Positions 38,701-51,200 of a DNA stretch of 64,000 nucleotides are shown piece after piece; within the stretch, counting starts at the first letter, position 1, and every line of letters begins with the position of its first letter. A program made the position numbers and the translations under genes. Below the pieces are notes generated by a model. It ran no database searches. It saw only the letters and a list, made by a program, of their open reading frames with translations, and was not told where the DNA came from. This stretch comes from Morella rubra (lineage: Eukaryota; Streptophyta; Magnoliopsida; Fagales; Myricaceae). The DNA lies in the NCBI GenBank assembly GCA_003952965.2, contig CM025856.1, forward strand, positions 28,806,011 through 28,870,010. Reading direction: 5' to 3'.

Positions 38701-41700
38701 AGGGATCGTTGGTACATAATCAGCAGTGTTCTTTATATCAGTTGCATTTACAAACAGTTTTTGTTTTTCTCTATTATTTTTTCCCTGACAATGTGCCCTT
38801 TCATCTTTTCATGGTAAAGAGAAATTTTTAAAAAAGTAGATTCCTATAATAAGGATCTGTATATGTAGGTCGAATATTTATGATTTCTTCATGTAACAAA
38901 ATCTTTTGTGACAATCTCTAAGACGGGCTGGATTGATGTGTTTAACTACATCATAAAATATATTTGTCTTGAAGGCTATGGCTTTGTCTGTGTAATTGGT
39001 GAATTTTTCTTTTGAAATATTTGAAAGACATATTTCATTTACTATGTCTAGTGACATAGTTATTATTTGTTTTGCTGATTTACTCCCAAAAGTGGCATTT
39101 GGTTTGAAATGCGATGATCTAGTAGCTTGAATACAAAATTCCACTGATATGCAGAGACACTCACTCACGAGTTTATTTGCTATATTGACTCTATAGGTTA
39201 AGAAGCTAGAGGAGCTTGGGATTGGAAGACCTTCGACATATGCCAGCACACTGAAAGTGTTACAGGTACTTAGTTGGGGGCAAACACTCAAACTTCCAAA
39301 TATTTGTATACCTTTGAGGTAATTCTGTAACTAACTGTCAATTTTTTTTTTGGTGGTGGTGGGGGGGGTTATTGTTGTATCTGCATATATTCTTGGGACA
39401 TACTTTGTTGTGCTCTCTTAGTTTGGGTTTAGTCGGTGGCATTCATTTCTAGGGGCCTTTCCCCCTTCATTTTTTTTTTCCATTCTTTAGTAAAGTCTCT
39501 CTCTTCCTATCTCTTCTTCTCTAAGAACATTCAGATTACTGGGATAGAAGCATTTGAACTTATCACATGTGACAGTATGGCTATGGAATACTGTGTGTGG
39601 TTATCACATGAAATTTATTCTGCTCTGCTTTCATTAGCCAGTAAAATCTTCTTAAGAGAGTGCAAATTGACTCTACATTTAGTTCAATCACAAAATACTG
39701 GAAACATATCCGTTGGACATTCTTTGTTGGTATTGATGTCAATAATCATAGACAGTATCTGAAATATGTTGGAAAACTAATTGATTTCATCTTTAATTTT
39801 CTCGTGTTTTGGCTGTTGACTGATGTTACTTTGTTTTCTGATTCATCTTTGGCATCAGGATAGAAAGTATTTGACTGTGAAAAACCGTGTATTGCAGCCT
39901 GAATTTCGTGGTCGCATGGTAGGTTCTGCCCCTGCTGCTGTATACCTTCATTTATTATTTTCCAGACTCTCTTGTCCGGATTAAAGTGCCAAACATTACT
40001 TTCTTCCCTAGATCAGTCTAATACTATTGCCATCTGTTTGTAGAGATTACTTTTATCGGGGGTGCTTTTCTGCTTATATAACAGAATCAATTTGGAAGTG
40101 CTATATATTCAAACATGTGTGTGCTAGTGGTGTAGTTGTGGGTCTGAGTCAGTTTATATAATGAAGCTTTGTTGGTTTGGTCCAATCCTGATATTGGGAT
40201 AAATTGTAGCTCATTAGCTTTAGAAACATCAACTGGTTGGGTGGGCCATGGCTCTCCCTCCAGGCTACGCTGAACTTGTTTAAATATTGGCAAACAAGCA
40301 GATCTTATCAAGAACAGCCCAAAAATAGCTTCAATTTAACACTCATTGCAATTTGTTCAGCATTAAGCAATGCTTCTTACCCGCTGCTCCATTGTTTTAT
40401 AACAGCTTTTAAAGAGAAATGGCTGTTTTAACTGTGAATATTTTGTAAACATCGTATACTTCCTTTTGCTATTTTTCTCATAGATTGATAACCCCATGGG
40501 GACCTTAACCGGAGAAAGAAGGAAAAGATAGGTCTTCAAGAATTTCAAATCTTCTCTCTTTTGTCAAGTATTCCACTCACATAGTCTGCTTTTACAAGGT
40601 TTCTCGAGTTCTTCCAAATTTTTACTTAAACTGGGGTTTTCTGCACTAAGATGTAAACAAGGGGCATAATAGGAAAATAGGTTATAATATGTCGGGCCCC
40701 TCCCCTTTTTCTACATGGCCAGACTTTGTTGTCCCATATGATGCACGTGCTCGTAGCCTGTTTTTTAATTTTGCCACCTGTCCATGAGGGGGCAGCTCTA
40801 GTCTGTGCCCCCACAAAACCCCAACCTTTCTACTTAGTTTAATGGGGGCTAGAAGTACACTATGTATATTCCCATACACTTTTGGTTATCTTGCTGCCAT
40901 CAAAACCATATGTAGTCCCTCTCAGACTTCAATACTTGCATGTCATGTGTCCTTAAAAAGAAAAACCACAATCATTAGTCTACATACCGACCGGAAATCT
41001 AGAAGTATCACCTTTCGTAGATTCATTTGGAGCTGCTCTTCTTCTCAATTTTCTGTTGTCATGCCTTGTTGACCAAAAGATCTCATTAAAAGTAATGCTT
41101 CTGTTCTATTTTCTTCTTGAACTACTACCAGGGAATTTTTGGATTCCTTTTGTATAATGTATTTTTGTTTGATTATATCTAGGTGTCAGCATTTCTTTGT
41201 CACCATTTTTCGGAGGTCACAGACTACAGTTTCACTGCCGATATGGAGACTGAGGTAATTTAACCTTTTGTTACTTATGTTGCTCTAGTCATTACGTTGT
41301 TTGCTTCGTTGTCCGCTAATGTTGCTAAATAAATTGCTAACGCATTAACTTCCATTACAAAGAGATATTATGTACGTGTGCTCCTTAGTTATTTAATGTC
41401 CTTGCCTAGTAAATTGATCTGAATCACATAAATTGACTAAAAATTGGATAGCTTATCAACGAAGATTCATTTTTTTTTTTTACTGTATCTCTTTGACCCT
41501 TGCTGCAGCTTGATAATGTTTCTGCTGGATTAACTGAATGGAAAGGCCTTCTCAGAGATTATTGGACCCGATTCAGCTCATATTGTGATCGAGCTAATGG
41601 TGTCCATATTCATCAGGTACAGTTGCTATCTTTCGAGGAAGGCTCTGACTCTGATGTCCCAATGATAGCTATTAGTTTGTCCACATTCAGGAACTTTCAA

Positions 41701-44700
41701 TCAGTATGGTTTCATAATATCTGCAGGTGGAGAAAATGTTGGAGAAAAAATTTGGGGATTTTTTATTTGAGTCTCTCCCGGATAAAAGCAGGACATGTCC
41801 AAGGTTTGTATCTGGCTACATGCTTCCCTTTCTTGTTGCAAGTGGGAATCGAAATGTATAGTAATTAAGGGAAGAATTGACTTAAATCTGAAGCGGGTAA
41901 TATTTCCATCTTGTCAAAGGAAAACATAACTCGCATGTTCATACTAGATTGAAACCATGACCTCATGCTCCACCCTTGAGTAAGGGGGGGATATCCCATT
42001 TTGTCTGAAAGACCATTGGGTTTGTTTTTAATGGTGATTCAATATCAATATTTGTGCAGTACTCCGATGCTTCAGATTTGATAAATTCCTCACATCTGTG
42101 TCAAACATTCAGAATATATTCCAAGTCCATAAACTTATACATAAAGCTTTTTCCGATTTTTTGCCTTCAGAGTCACGTGAAAATGACTGACTTATGAATA
42201 TGTACACACATGGTAACTCCCCCCCCCCAAAAAAAAAAAAAGAGCTCAAAAGGGGAAATCAGTGTGCAACATATATAATTAGTTGGACGTTGATACACTA
42301 ATTTTTATACTCAAAATATATAGATGGAATTCCATTTTTAATCGCTAAGTTGATAGTTTTTGTGGGCATGTCTTGGAGACAGCGGCGGAGCCAGGAATTT
42401 TGTATAGGGGGGGCAGAAACGAAAATTATTTTAAATAATCTGATTAAAAATAAATATTAAATATTATACAAATTCTGACACTAATAAGGGGACCATTTAC
42501 AGTGACCATTTAATAAGCTTTTAAAGCTTATGCAAATTCTGACACAACTTTTTATTTTATAAATTTTATCTTTATCAATTTTTAAAACTTCCTTTTACAA
42601 ATTCAACTGAAAGTGTGAAACTGACGGCTGAATTTATTTTTTATTTTTTTTATACTCTCTTACTGTTTTACAAACTCTGACACTAATAAGGGGGCACGAA
42701 TTAATATTAGGGGGTAGGATACCTATAAATAATTTTTTTTTTAGCACTGAGGGGGGGCAGCCGCCCCCCCGTCCCCCCCTATCTCCGCCCCTGCTTGGAG
42801 ATAATACCAGGGTTGAGCTTGCAAAATTATGCATATGTGTGTATTAATAGCAAATTGCACTACAGTTGCAATGCTTGGAAACTGTTTCTGTGCTGATGTG
42901 GTTGGTTATAGTTTTTTCATTGATATGATCTCATAGAGTCCTTGCTTTTGTGGTTCTTTATAGATTTTGCAGTTCTGCTCGCAGCTCGACTTTAATATGA
43001 TGCTTTGATAGTTATGTTCTGCTATCTGCTTACAGATGTACGTTTTCTAGATCTTCACTCTTAATGGTCTTACTATAAATTTAACCTGGATATGTTTCAG
43101 TTGTATGGAAGGCACTTTGATTTTCAAAGTTAGTAGGTTCGGTGCTGGCTATTTTATAGGCTGTGATCAACACCCAACGTGCAAGTGAGTAGAAAACTGC
43201 TTGACATCATAATTTCATTCTATTACATTCACAAACTTCTGCCTGATATATGCTCTACTGTAAAATCCATGCTGTTGATAGTGGCAGAATTTCCATGCTC
43301 ATTGCCTATTGTTCATTTGATTGCTGTGAGTAGGTATATTGCCAAGACGTTATATGGTGACGAAGAAGAACAAGTTACTCCTCGAAGCAACAGTAGTGTA
43401 GAGGAGCCAAAAGTACTGGGAATTAACCCAGGTTCCAATGAAAAGGTTGCCCTAAATTTTTTGTCTTGGATTACTTGTTTTCTGCTAGCCAGAGTCTAAT
43501 TTTGTTTTGGCTGTTGTTGGATTTCGTCTATAAAACAAGTATGAATTGTTCTTTTCTTTTCAGGTTCTTTTGAAGAGTGGTCCTTATGGATTCTATGTAC
43601 AGCTCGGTGAAGATAGGAAAGGATACTTGCCTAAAAGAGCCTCTGTTTCCCATGTATGTAACCTTGTCTTTTATCAACAGTTTTGAACCATAATTCCTGG
43701 TTCTTTTGCAATTAGGTGCAAATCCTAAAGATGCTGAGCTTTGCATTGTTACAAGCAAATATTAGCTTCCCCTATAGTTGTGTCAGTTGGCACCCACATG
43801 TTTTCTTCTCTTCTCATGATGTGTTTGACCTTTTGGTGGTTCATTGTCCCTGTTCCTCCAATCCTCCCTCTGTAAAGCACTATTTTTCCTTTAATTCATG
43901 TTCGGGTCCCTTTCTTTTTGTTCCTCCACCCATGTCTTTCATCTTTTCAGAATTCTTTGTTTCCAAATTCCCTTTGCTGTACCAGCTTCAGCAACCTTGC
44001 TGTCTTTGCCTTAATTTTTATCTGGATTGTCTTAGATATATCTATCGTTGAGTACCCAACTTTAATTTTTATTTGTTAGGCAATATTTCATTCACTCATT
44101 AGACAAAGCTTACCTCATGGAGGTTTGTACATGGATTCCTGATACATGATGTCAACCGGTAATGCATCCATTGGGATATCCCATTGACCTTCCTAACTGA
44201 AGCCCATTTGGCTAGCTTGTGTGCTGTGGAATTAGCCTGGTCGGAGACTAGCAAAGCTCCAGAACGGCATCTTCCTCGTCATTTCTCTAATGACTTCTAT
44301 TGTTGTCTATTTGAGCCTCCACTGGATGGGTAGGGTCAACGATACAGTTGATAACAGATAGTGAGTCCCCTTCAAATATGGTAAAACTGAATGGTCAAGG
44401 TCTTGCTTAATTAGCTGGTTTGAGTCTATTGAATAGATGTACATATGCTTGTGTATCTATTCACTGTTTGCCCAATACCACTTTTGTCCTTTTTCTTTCC
44501 CCAGTGTTGCTTCTGCAAATACACTTCTTGCTATCTTTTTAACGAGATTTTGTGGACTTCAAAGTTAGAGAAGACTGATATTCGTCCTTTTCAGATAAAG
44601 AATGTGGACTCTATTACCCATGAAGATGCTCTTGAGTTGCTGCGCTACCCTGTGACACTGGTGTGCTCATCATTCTCTAAATTGAGTTTTCTTTCATCTT

Positions 44701-46040
44701 TCTCTTTACATGTTGCTGAGCTTATTCATTTCAACTTCAGGGAAACCATCCAAAGGATGGCCAACCGGTGTTATTAAGGCTTGCAAAGCTCGGATTCTCT
44801 GTTAGACATCGACGTACAAATGCTCCAATCCCCAAGGTATAATTCTATTTTTTTAGGATTTTAGTGTTACTAGTTTATGCTGTAGTTATTGAACAGGAAT
44901 GTACATGACATACGTGAAAACAAGGATGTAGGATGGAAAACAATACTTTACATAGAAACATGTCAAGGCATATAAAATACATCAACTATGACGTGTTCTG
45001 CGACATCCGGAATTTGATGCCTAGAAATACATTTTGGGGATGTTAGAGCATCTTCTGGATAGCATTGCTACTCGCTGCAACTGATTAGACAGAAACATTG
45101 GTATGAGGGATGCTAAAATCTGTAAGAAGCAACACGGGCACCCTCTTCTCTCTTTCTCCTTGAGTGTGCCCCCATTGTTGGGGTGGGAACATAGGGTCCT
45201 TGTAATGCAAACGAAGTGACCTGATAGAGAAAGGAGCAGCAGCATACAGGCAGATTGAACGGATGGGAGTATATATAGATAATCTGTTTCTTATAGCAGG
45301 TCAGTGTATACCTTCTTTGGTAGTATGAACTAGACTAGTTTAGCCACCAAAGCAGGTGGATGACATTGTGTATGAGGAGAAGAAATTATGTACTGACTGG
45401 GGAATGTTGTGCTGAATCTTTCCTATATCCCATTTGCATTTTTATTATCTGTTTCTGAGCATAATTTCATAGAAATTGAGCAGAGGTAAGGAAATTGCAA
45501 TCAGGTTAGGTTGATATCCTAGATTGTCAGAAGTTGCTGGTATTTTATTTTAGATGCCATTTCCATAAACAATGCGTTTTTCTACCTTCCCCCGAAAAAA
45601 AAAATCTTGCTGATTGATAAGCTGTGTTGTGTCCTATAGTATCTGCCTGGGGAAAATAATGTCATGTCAAAGGGGTATCACGCACGGAGTGTGGTGCTTT
45701 GATTTGATAATAGTTTGTTCACGATGAGCTTGAAACTGAAAACCTTAGGTCAATGCTTCCAAAGAATGTGCGAGGTTGTTATAACTTCATTTTCCCCATT
45801 TTCTCGTTTGACGTGATTTCCCAAAACTTGGCTCCCTTGACTTCAACTAACTATCAATGGAAGGTTTAGAACAGCAAATTTCTTGTACTAATGTGTTGTG
45901 TTCTGCAATATGTGCAGAATATGAAGCCCGACGATGTCACTCTTGAGCAAGCAGTGGAGCTCTTGTCTAGTAAATTTGCGACACGATGTGGCCGACCTAA
46001 GAACAAACCAAAGATTGAAGAAGCTATAGAGGCCATGTAG
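32783..46040 (+). CDS. Type IA (bacterial TopA-like) DNA topoisomerase, probably organellar
   Basis: It relaxes negatively supercoiled DNA by passing strands through a transient 5'-phosphotyrosine break. Exons: 32783-32914, 33729-34508, 34589-35010, 35362-36016, 36481-36567, 36980-37026, 37393-37502, 37651-37751, 37959-38051, 38330-38413, 38628-38711, 39197-39265, 39859-39918, 41183-41254, 41509-41616, 41727-41803, 43101-43184, 43334-43445, 43564-43653, 44595-44660, 44741-44836, 45918-46040; 1,183 aa. The N-terminus is Ser/Arg-rich with few acidic residues, like a plastid or mitochondrial transit peptide. A Lys/Ser-rich disordered region runs to about 370. TOPRIM residues are Glu381 (VVVVES) and Asp454/Asp456 (ASDPDREG). 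The active tyrosine is Tyr685 in LITYIRTDG. A four-Cys zinc motif (CPSC...GCDQHPTC) and TopA C-terminal repeats (GPYGFYVQLGED, GNHPKDGQPV) follow. All motifs and phases are intact. It matches the single plant TopA-type enzyme, which is distinct from TOP3 and eukaryotic TOP1. Confidence 0.96.
35027..35074. repeat. 25-bp tandem duplication just after a topoisomerase exon
   Basis: The unit 'ccttaaatcactttgaggta...' at 35027-35051 is repeated at 35052-35074, starting 16 bases after the donor of exon 3. A second imperfect duplication ('gtgatgctgat...tggaacttg') lies further on at about 35192-35270 in the same intron. Confidence 0.8.
42219..42241. repeat. C10-A13 homopolymer pair
   Basis: Ten C followed by thirteen A in topoisomerase intron 16, the same arrangement as the longer pair at 19645-19679. 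It is not near a splice site. Confidence 0.85.
42380..42793. mobile_element. Non-autonomous hAT element (Tip100-type ends) in topoisomerase intron 16
   Basis: The 414-bp element starts CAGCGGCGGAG and ends CTCCGCCCCTG. These ends are inverted repeats with one mismatch and match the CAGGGGCGGAG terminus known for Tip100-type hAT elements. The 8 bases before it (42372-42379, cttggaga) recur exactly after it (42794-42801), the 8-bp target duplication expected for hAT. The interior is AT-rich with G/C runs next to the ends and a repeated 'ctgacactaataagggg' word. It contains no transposase frame, so it would need an autonomous relative to move. Confidence 0.92.
44180..44379 (-). pseudogene. RNase H-domain relic of a LINE-type retroelement, antisense in topoisomerase intron 19
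   Basis: Read on the minus strand, 44379 to about 44290 encodes IFEGDSLSVINCIVDPTHPV, the beta-strand with the catalytic Asp of plant LINE RNase H-like domains, then meets a stop. About 50 bases further, in another frame, 44239-44180 encodes QANSTAHKLAKWASVRK, the conserved C-terminal 'N..AH.LAKWA' motif. The order and spacing fit one decayed domain with a frameshift. No reverse transcriptase remains nearby. Confidence 0.7.
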
Positions 46041-47713
46041 CCTTGGTAAATAGTAGAAGAGGGCAAGTTCTTTGATGACTAACTACTTTCTTACAGATAC
46101 TCAATGGGAGGAAATCATGCTGTTCACAATAAGAATTGACCAGAGGAAGAGCATGGACTTCTGGCATTTGGAGATTCTTTTGTACATCTAGCAGAGGTGC
46201 GTACAAAAATCATGATAGTTGTCCATTTTGTTGTAAGATGTCATTTCTTGTAGATTCTTTTCGGCAACCATTTCTTTAGTTATGGGAGGCCCATTGGGAT
46301 TTTCACAGTTGATGGTGTAATCGTATATGTGCATTGTTTCTGCATGAGTATAGAAGTTACAGGGCTACAAGATGTTAAAGTTAATGAACAGAGAACTTGA
46401 ATAATATATTTATATATTTTTTTTTGTGGGCACTCGAATAATATTCTTTGCATAATCTATCAGTATCGGTTGATGGTGTAATCGTACATGTTCATCTCTC
46501 TCCTGTATTATTAGTGGGTCTTTACAAAGAGGTTACAAGGAAGCTTGGAATAGTTGTCGTTTTAGACCATCCGACTTGCTTGCTTTGCGGTGGTGGTTGT
46601 TAGGACAAAGTTGTATAGAACGTAAAACTAAACACTTATACAAGATCATTGTTTCATAAGATCCGATCAGAATTCTGTGATCGTTAGAACTAAATGTCTC
46701 AACCATTTTAGTGGGCTGTTGATGTTGTGGTGGGGTCTATACATTGAAAACTCTATGATGCGACAGTGTTTCCCAATCTCTTATACTCCTCATTTCGAAG
46801 CCATCGAGAACTTTCCTGACGAACTTTTATCCAATACGGCACTATTTCGGGCAGCCACGCGGCTCGAATCGATTTGAATGAGCTTTTCTCTGAAGGAGAC
46901 TGTTGCGACTCTTGTCGTGAAAGTTTATAGACAATCTTTGAAGTTTTTTTTTTTATAGTTTCTATATTTTGTGATGCCTAAATCGGACTTGATCATGCAA
47001 AACTGACAGTCGTTTATGGATCTCATTGGAAATGTGGATAAAATTTGTTGATTAGGCAGGAAAAACTGAAAATTGAAACAATTGAATTAGGCCATAGAAG
47101 GGGATATGTTTATTTTCAGCACCAACTACCTTATCGTCTATGTTAACATGCGAGGAAAATTTTGAAAATTTGGTCAGTGATATATGACAACAAAAGAAAG
47201 GAAGTAAACTGTTTTACATGTCCAAGATGTATTCCAACGACACCGTACAAGCTTTGGAAAATGAATCCTATTTCCGAATAGTTTAGCACGTGTAATTTGG
47301 AAATATGACAATTAAAAATCCTGATTGAGCTACAAGTTTGATATTTTTATTTCAAATATAACTTTAAAAGCTCTCAATGGCAAGTAGAACTTAGAGTGAA
47401 CTATGGAATTTGTTATTGTTTATCTCGCTAAGATAGGAGATTGAAAAAAGGCCCAAGTATTATGTAATATTGAAAAGTTGTATCTAACGTTTGGTAACTT
47501 AAAATTTTAATAAAAATTTATTTTTATCAAATATTAAATAAAATTTTATCACTTATTTATTAAATTCTAGTACTATCACATTTTTAATACCGACATAAAA
47601 TTTTGAAATCAAAATAAGCTCTCGGATAAATTTTTTTATAAAAAACTCTTTAATATCGAGATTTTATTAAAATCAAATCCTTCCGTACACTCAATTTATA
47701 AATAAATCACTGC

Positions 47714-47730
47714 TATATATATATATAAAA
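47714..47730 (+). promoter_or_regulatory. Putative TATA box of the UBP1-like gene
   Basis: A TATATATATATATAAAA tract lies about 480 bases before the ATG and just upstream of a transition to higher GC content. It fits a TATA box with transcription starting near 47755. Confidence 0.4.
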
Positions 47731-47874
47731 ACAAACGAAAAAAAAAACAGCAGGGAAAAACGAAATTGAAGTCTTAAAAGAATCCCCAGGTTGCGCCGAG
47801 AAAGGACGTTTGCAAATACGGAGGCCCGGGTACGAGGAAAAACGTTAAAAAGTTCTCATCGATCAGCTCCTCAG

Positions 47875-48158
47875 GTTATTGTCCTGTCTTAGAATTGCAC
47901 TGAATTGTTAATTTATGTTTTTCTGTTATCCATTATCCATCGTTCTATGAGTCATTTCCTTTCCCTCATTTCATTATTAAAAAAAGAAAATCGGCAACAA
48001 AAAGATTCGGAAATGGGAAAGAATTGTAAAGATTTTAGAGAATCGTAATTCTTGTTCGGACAATTTTCTGCTTTTGCTCGGGAAGCAAACAGAGCGATTG
48101 ATTGTTATCTCGAAGGTGTGAATCTATCTAACTTTTTTGTTGGGACCAAAATATACAG
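47875..48158 (+). other. Possible 5' UTR intron of the UBP1-like gene
   Basis: A CTCAG/GTTATT donor at 47874/47875 and an ATATACAG/GG acceptor at 48158/48159 bracket a T-rich 284-base interval in the leader. Splice-site appearance is the only support. Confidence 0.4.
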
Positions 48159-48171
48159 GGAAACAGAGGGG

Positions 48172-48197
48172 GAGAGAGAGAGAGAGAGAGAGAGAGG
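48172..48197. repeat. (GA)n microsatellite in the UBP1 leader
   Basis: About thirteen GA units end four bases before the ATG at 48201, so they are probably in the mature leader. Length variation here could alter start-site context. Confidence 0.85.
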
Positions 48198-48200
48198 AAT

Positions 48201-51200
48201 ATGGAACAAAGGCTGAAGCTTCAGCAGCAGCAGCAACAACAGCAAGCCCTAATGCAGCAAGCCCTTCTTCAGCAGCCTCAGATGTACCATCCCGGCGTCC
48301 TCGCCGCTGCCATGTCTCAGGTATATGTATTTGTGGGTGTGGACAATTATATATAGACCCTGGTATGTATTTGTTTATGTTTGTTATATTGTTTCTGTTG
48401 TATATATGGGTTTAAAGATGGGGAATTTTGTTTTAACGCTTTTTGGCTTGTGTCACTTGGCCTTTTATTATTTGTTTGATGCCTTTGATCTCCATTTCAA
48501 TTTTACATTTAGTTCCTTTTAGGGTTTGTAATCTGAAAATCAATTATCCACTTCTTATAGACATTAGACAAGTATGTTACATTCTTGTCTGTCATGCAGC
48601 TTAAAATAGTAGGAAAACATCATCATTTATAATACCGTGGAATGTTGGGGTTGCATAATTCAACTCTATCTTACAAAGAATAAAACTAAATGTGCTTCGG
48701 AGTTGCATATGTTGTTCTCAGGTCAGTTAATTTTTTTAACACTTTGCTCTCCCAAAAACTTATATGAGTTATAGTCCTTGATTATTCTCTGTTTTTCCTT
48801 CTTAAGCGACTCCCTGATGGTTGGTTATCTTCTCCATCTGCATCTACGAATAGAATGGTTTACTTTGGTTTATTTCTTATCAGCATTTAGGAGAAAAGCA
48901 ATTTAGACATGTTAGATTTTTTTCTCGTCTTCGGCTGGGAGAGAGGGGGTAGGGATTGATTAGTAGTCTGGGCTGTTAGAATTCTGATAAGTGCTTGTTC
49001 TGTTTTCTTAGGCATCTTTTTTTGATTTTATTGAGGACATCAGCTTGGAGTTCCTAGGCTTTATTTTGTTTATTTTTCCCTTTTATATTTTGCAGATGGA
49101 GCCCATCCCAAGTGGGAATCTGCCTCCTGGTTTTGACTCCTCTACATGCCGCAGTGTGTGAGTGATTTGTAGCAGTTCTTTTCTTTTTTGTTTTTTCCCC
49201 CTCTTTCTTTTAGCTTGAGGTCTTTTTCTGTGTCATAGTCTTCTTAATGAGACATCATTCTTCACCTAATGGGTCTTCTTTAGAATCAAATTAGTTAAAA
49301 TTGTAAATTCGGTGGGCAGAATGTGTTTATAAGATTGTTTCTTATCATGTTGCCTTTTAGGAAATTACATTTTGTGGTACCAGATGTGAGCCTGTGCTTT
49401 GTGTAACAGTTTGACTAAGATGTGGTTTTCTGTTTTCATCTACTTGATTATCAATCTGATTGCTTGATGATTTCAGTTATGTAGGAAATATTCATGTCAA
49501 TGTTACTGAGAAGCTTCTTGCAGAAGTTTTCCAGACTGCTGGTCCTCTTGCAGGATGTAAGCTTATCAGGAAGGACAAGGTTTGATTTAGTACTCAGGTT
49601 TTTGTCGAATTGTCGAATTGTCGCTTGATCTTTATCTTGTCATTGCACTAGCTTTATTGAAGCACCGACAAATTATATTCTGTAGCTGCTTTTAGTCATT
49701 CAACTTTTCAGCAATAATTAATGTAGATATCTAGTCCCTTGTACACTACAGCCAAGATTTTCCACGTAGCAAAGACATCATGGCCTTGCTAAGATTACTT
49801 GCCAAGCATGTAGAGCAAAAATTAAGTTGGCAATGCCATGTTTTGGCAACTGAATGCCTCATCCATTGTAATCTCCCATTAACCTAGATAATGCTATCTG
49901 GAAAAACATTGTAATGATTTGGAGCGTCGGGAATATCCTTGATCAGTGTCTGTTCCTCCTATCATTGTGGTGATTTGCAAACTGTCCAACTGAAGATAAG
50001 AACATATTTAGCCTGTTGTGCTGAAAACTGTGAGTGAGGGTTTGAGGGATGAGAAGGTGGTGGTCTTGATTTCTGTATAGTATCTGAAGTTGGTGCTGTT
50101 CATTTCTGGAATGGAAATAGTTGAGGATAATCCATTTTGACTACAGAAAATTCCCAAGAATATCATGTGACCTTTTCTATTAACGTTCTTTGTAAACTGT
50201 GGTGGTGTTGCCATACTCACTGTAATATGTTCAGTCTAGTTCTGACTAGCAAATTAGTGGCTCTAGTGTTTTTTTCTCTTCTTGTGACAGGATCAAACAT
50301 TTTGTTAGAAATATGAACTTGTCTGTTTAAGATGGTCTGCACCTGAATAAAAAAGTTTTGTTTTGGGCGTATTGCAATTGTCCATTGTTATAGCATCAAC
50401 ATGCACATATCCTGGAATTTATTTGCTCTGTACACTGTGCAGTCCTATTGTTGTATTTGCTCTGATCATGTGATGCATTATCGTTGCAGTCATCATTTGG
50501 TTTTGTGGACTACCTCGACCGGACATCTGCAGCCCTTGCAATAATGAATTTGCATGGGCGCCAACTGTAAGGATTGAATTCAGTTTATATTGCCTGTGGT
50601 CATTCTGGTGCATTCTTTAGAATTGGATCTGGTTATTAAGTTAGGCGCTGGCTTCGACGGATGAGATTTACTGCTATATTTTGCTTCTAAAAAATCTAGT
50701 AAATCTATGAATCTCTCATTTTGTTTTATCAAATGTCATTACAAGCATGTATGGACTTTGCTATTTGACGCTCATTTTGCCAATTTTGTACTTTTAGTTT
50801 TCAAATTAGCAGTCTTTTGTTGTATTTGGTGGTTCAACAATTATCTCAATGCTTGCCTTTCATTGGATTTTATCCTGTCTTATGGTGTTTTGGTTTTTAA
50901 TGGATTTTTCTATATAATTGCAGCTATGGTCAGGCACTCAAGGTGAATTGGGCATATACAAGTAACCAGAGGGAGGATACGTCTGGTTAGTTTAGGCTTC
51001 CCTTCTTCTTCTTGTCCTTTATTTTGTTCCTTGTTAAGTGCCTTATGCAAACATCTCATATGTTTCCCTTTAATGTACTTCTATAATCATCAGGACACTT
51101 CAATATATTTGTTGGTGATTTGAGTCCAGAGGTTACTGATGCAACTTTGTTTGCCTGCTTCTCGGTCTATCCTAGTTGTTCGTGAGTTCCTCATTGCTTT

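Larger units (their letters stand above)
46041..48200. other. Spacer between topoisomerase and UBP1-like genes
   Basis: The first part should be the 3' UTR of the topoisomerase gene. The middle is AT-rich (about 47470-47660) and has no exon. The last 500 bases hold a putative TATA box (47714-47730), a possible leader intron and a GA repeat belonging to the UBP1-like gene. Confidence 0.6.
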
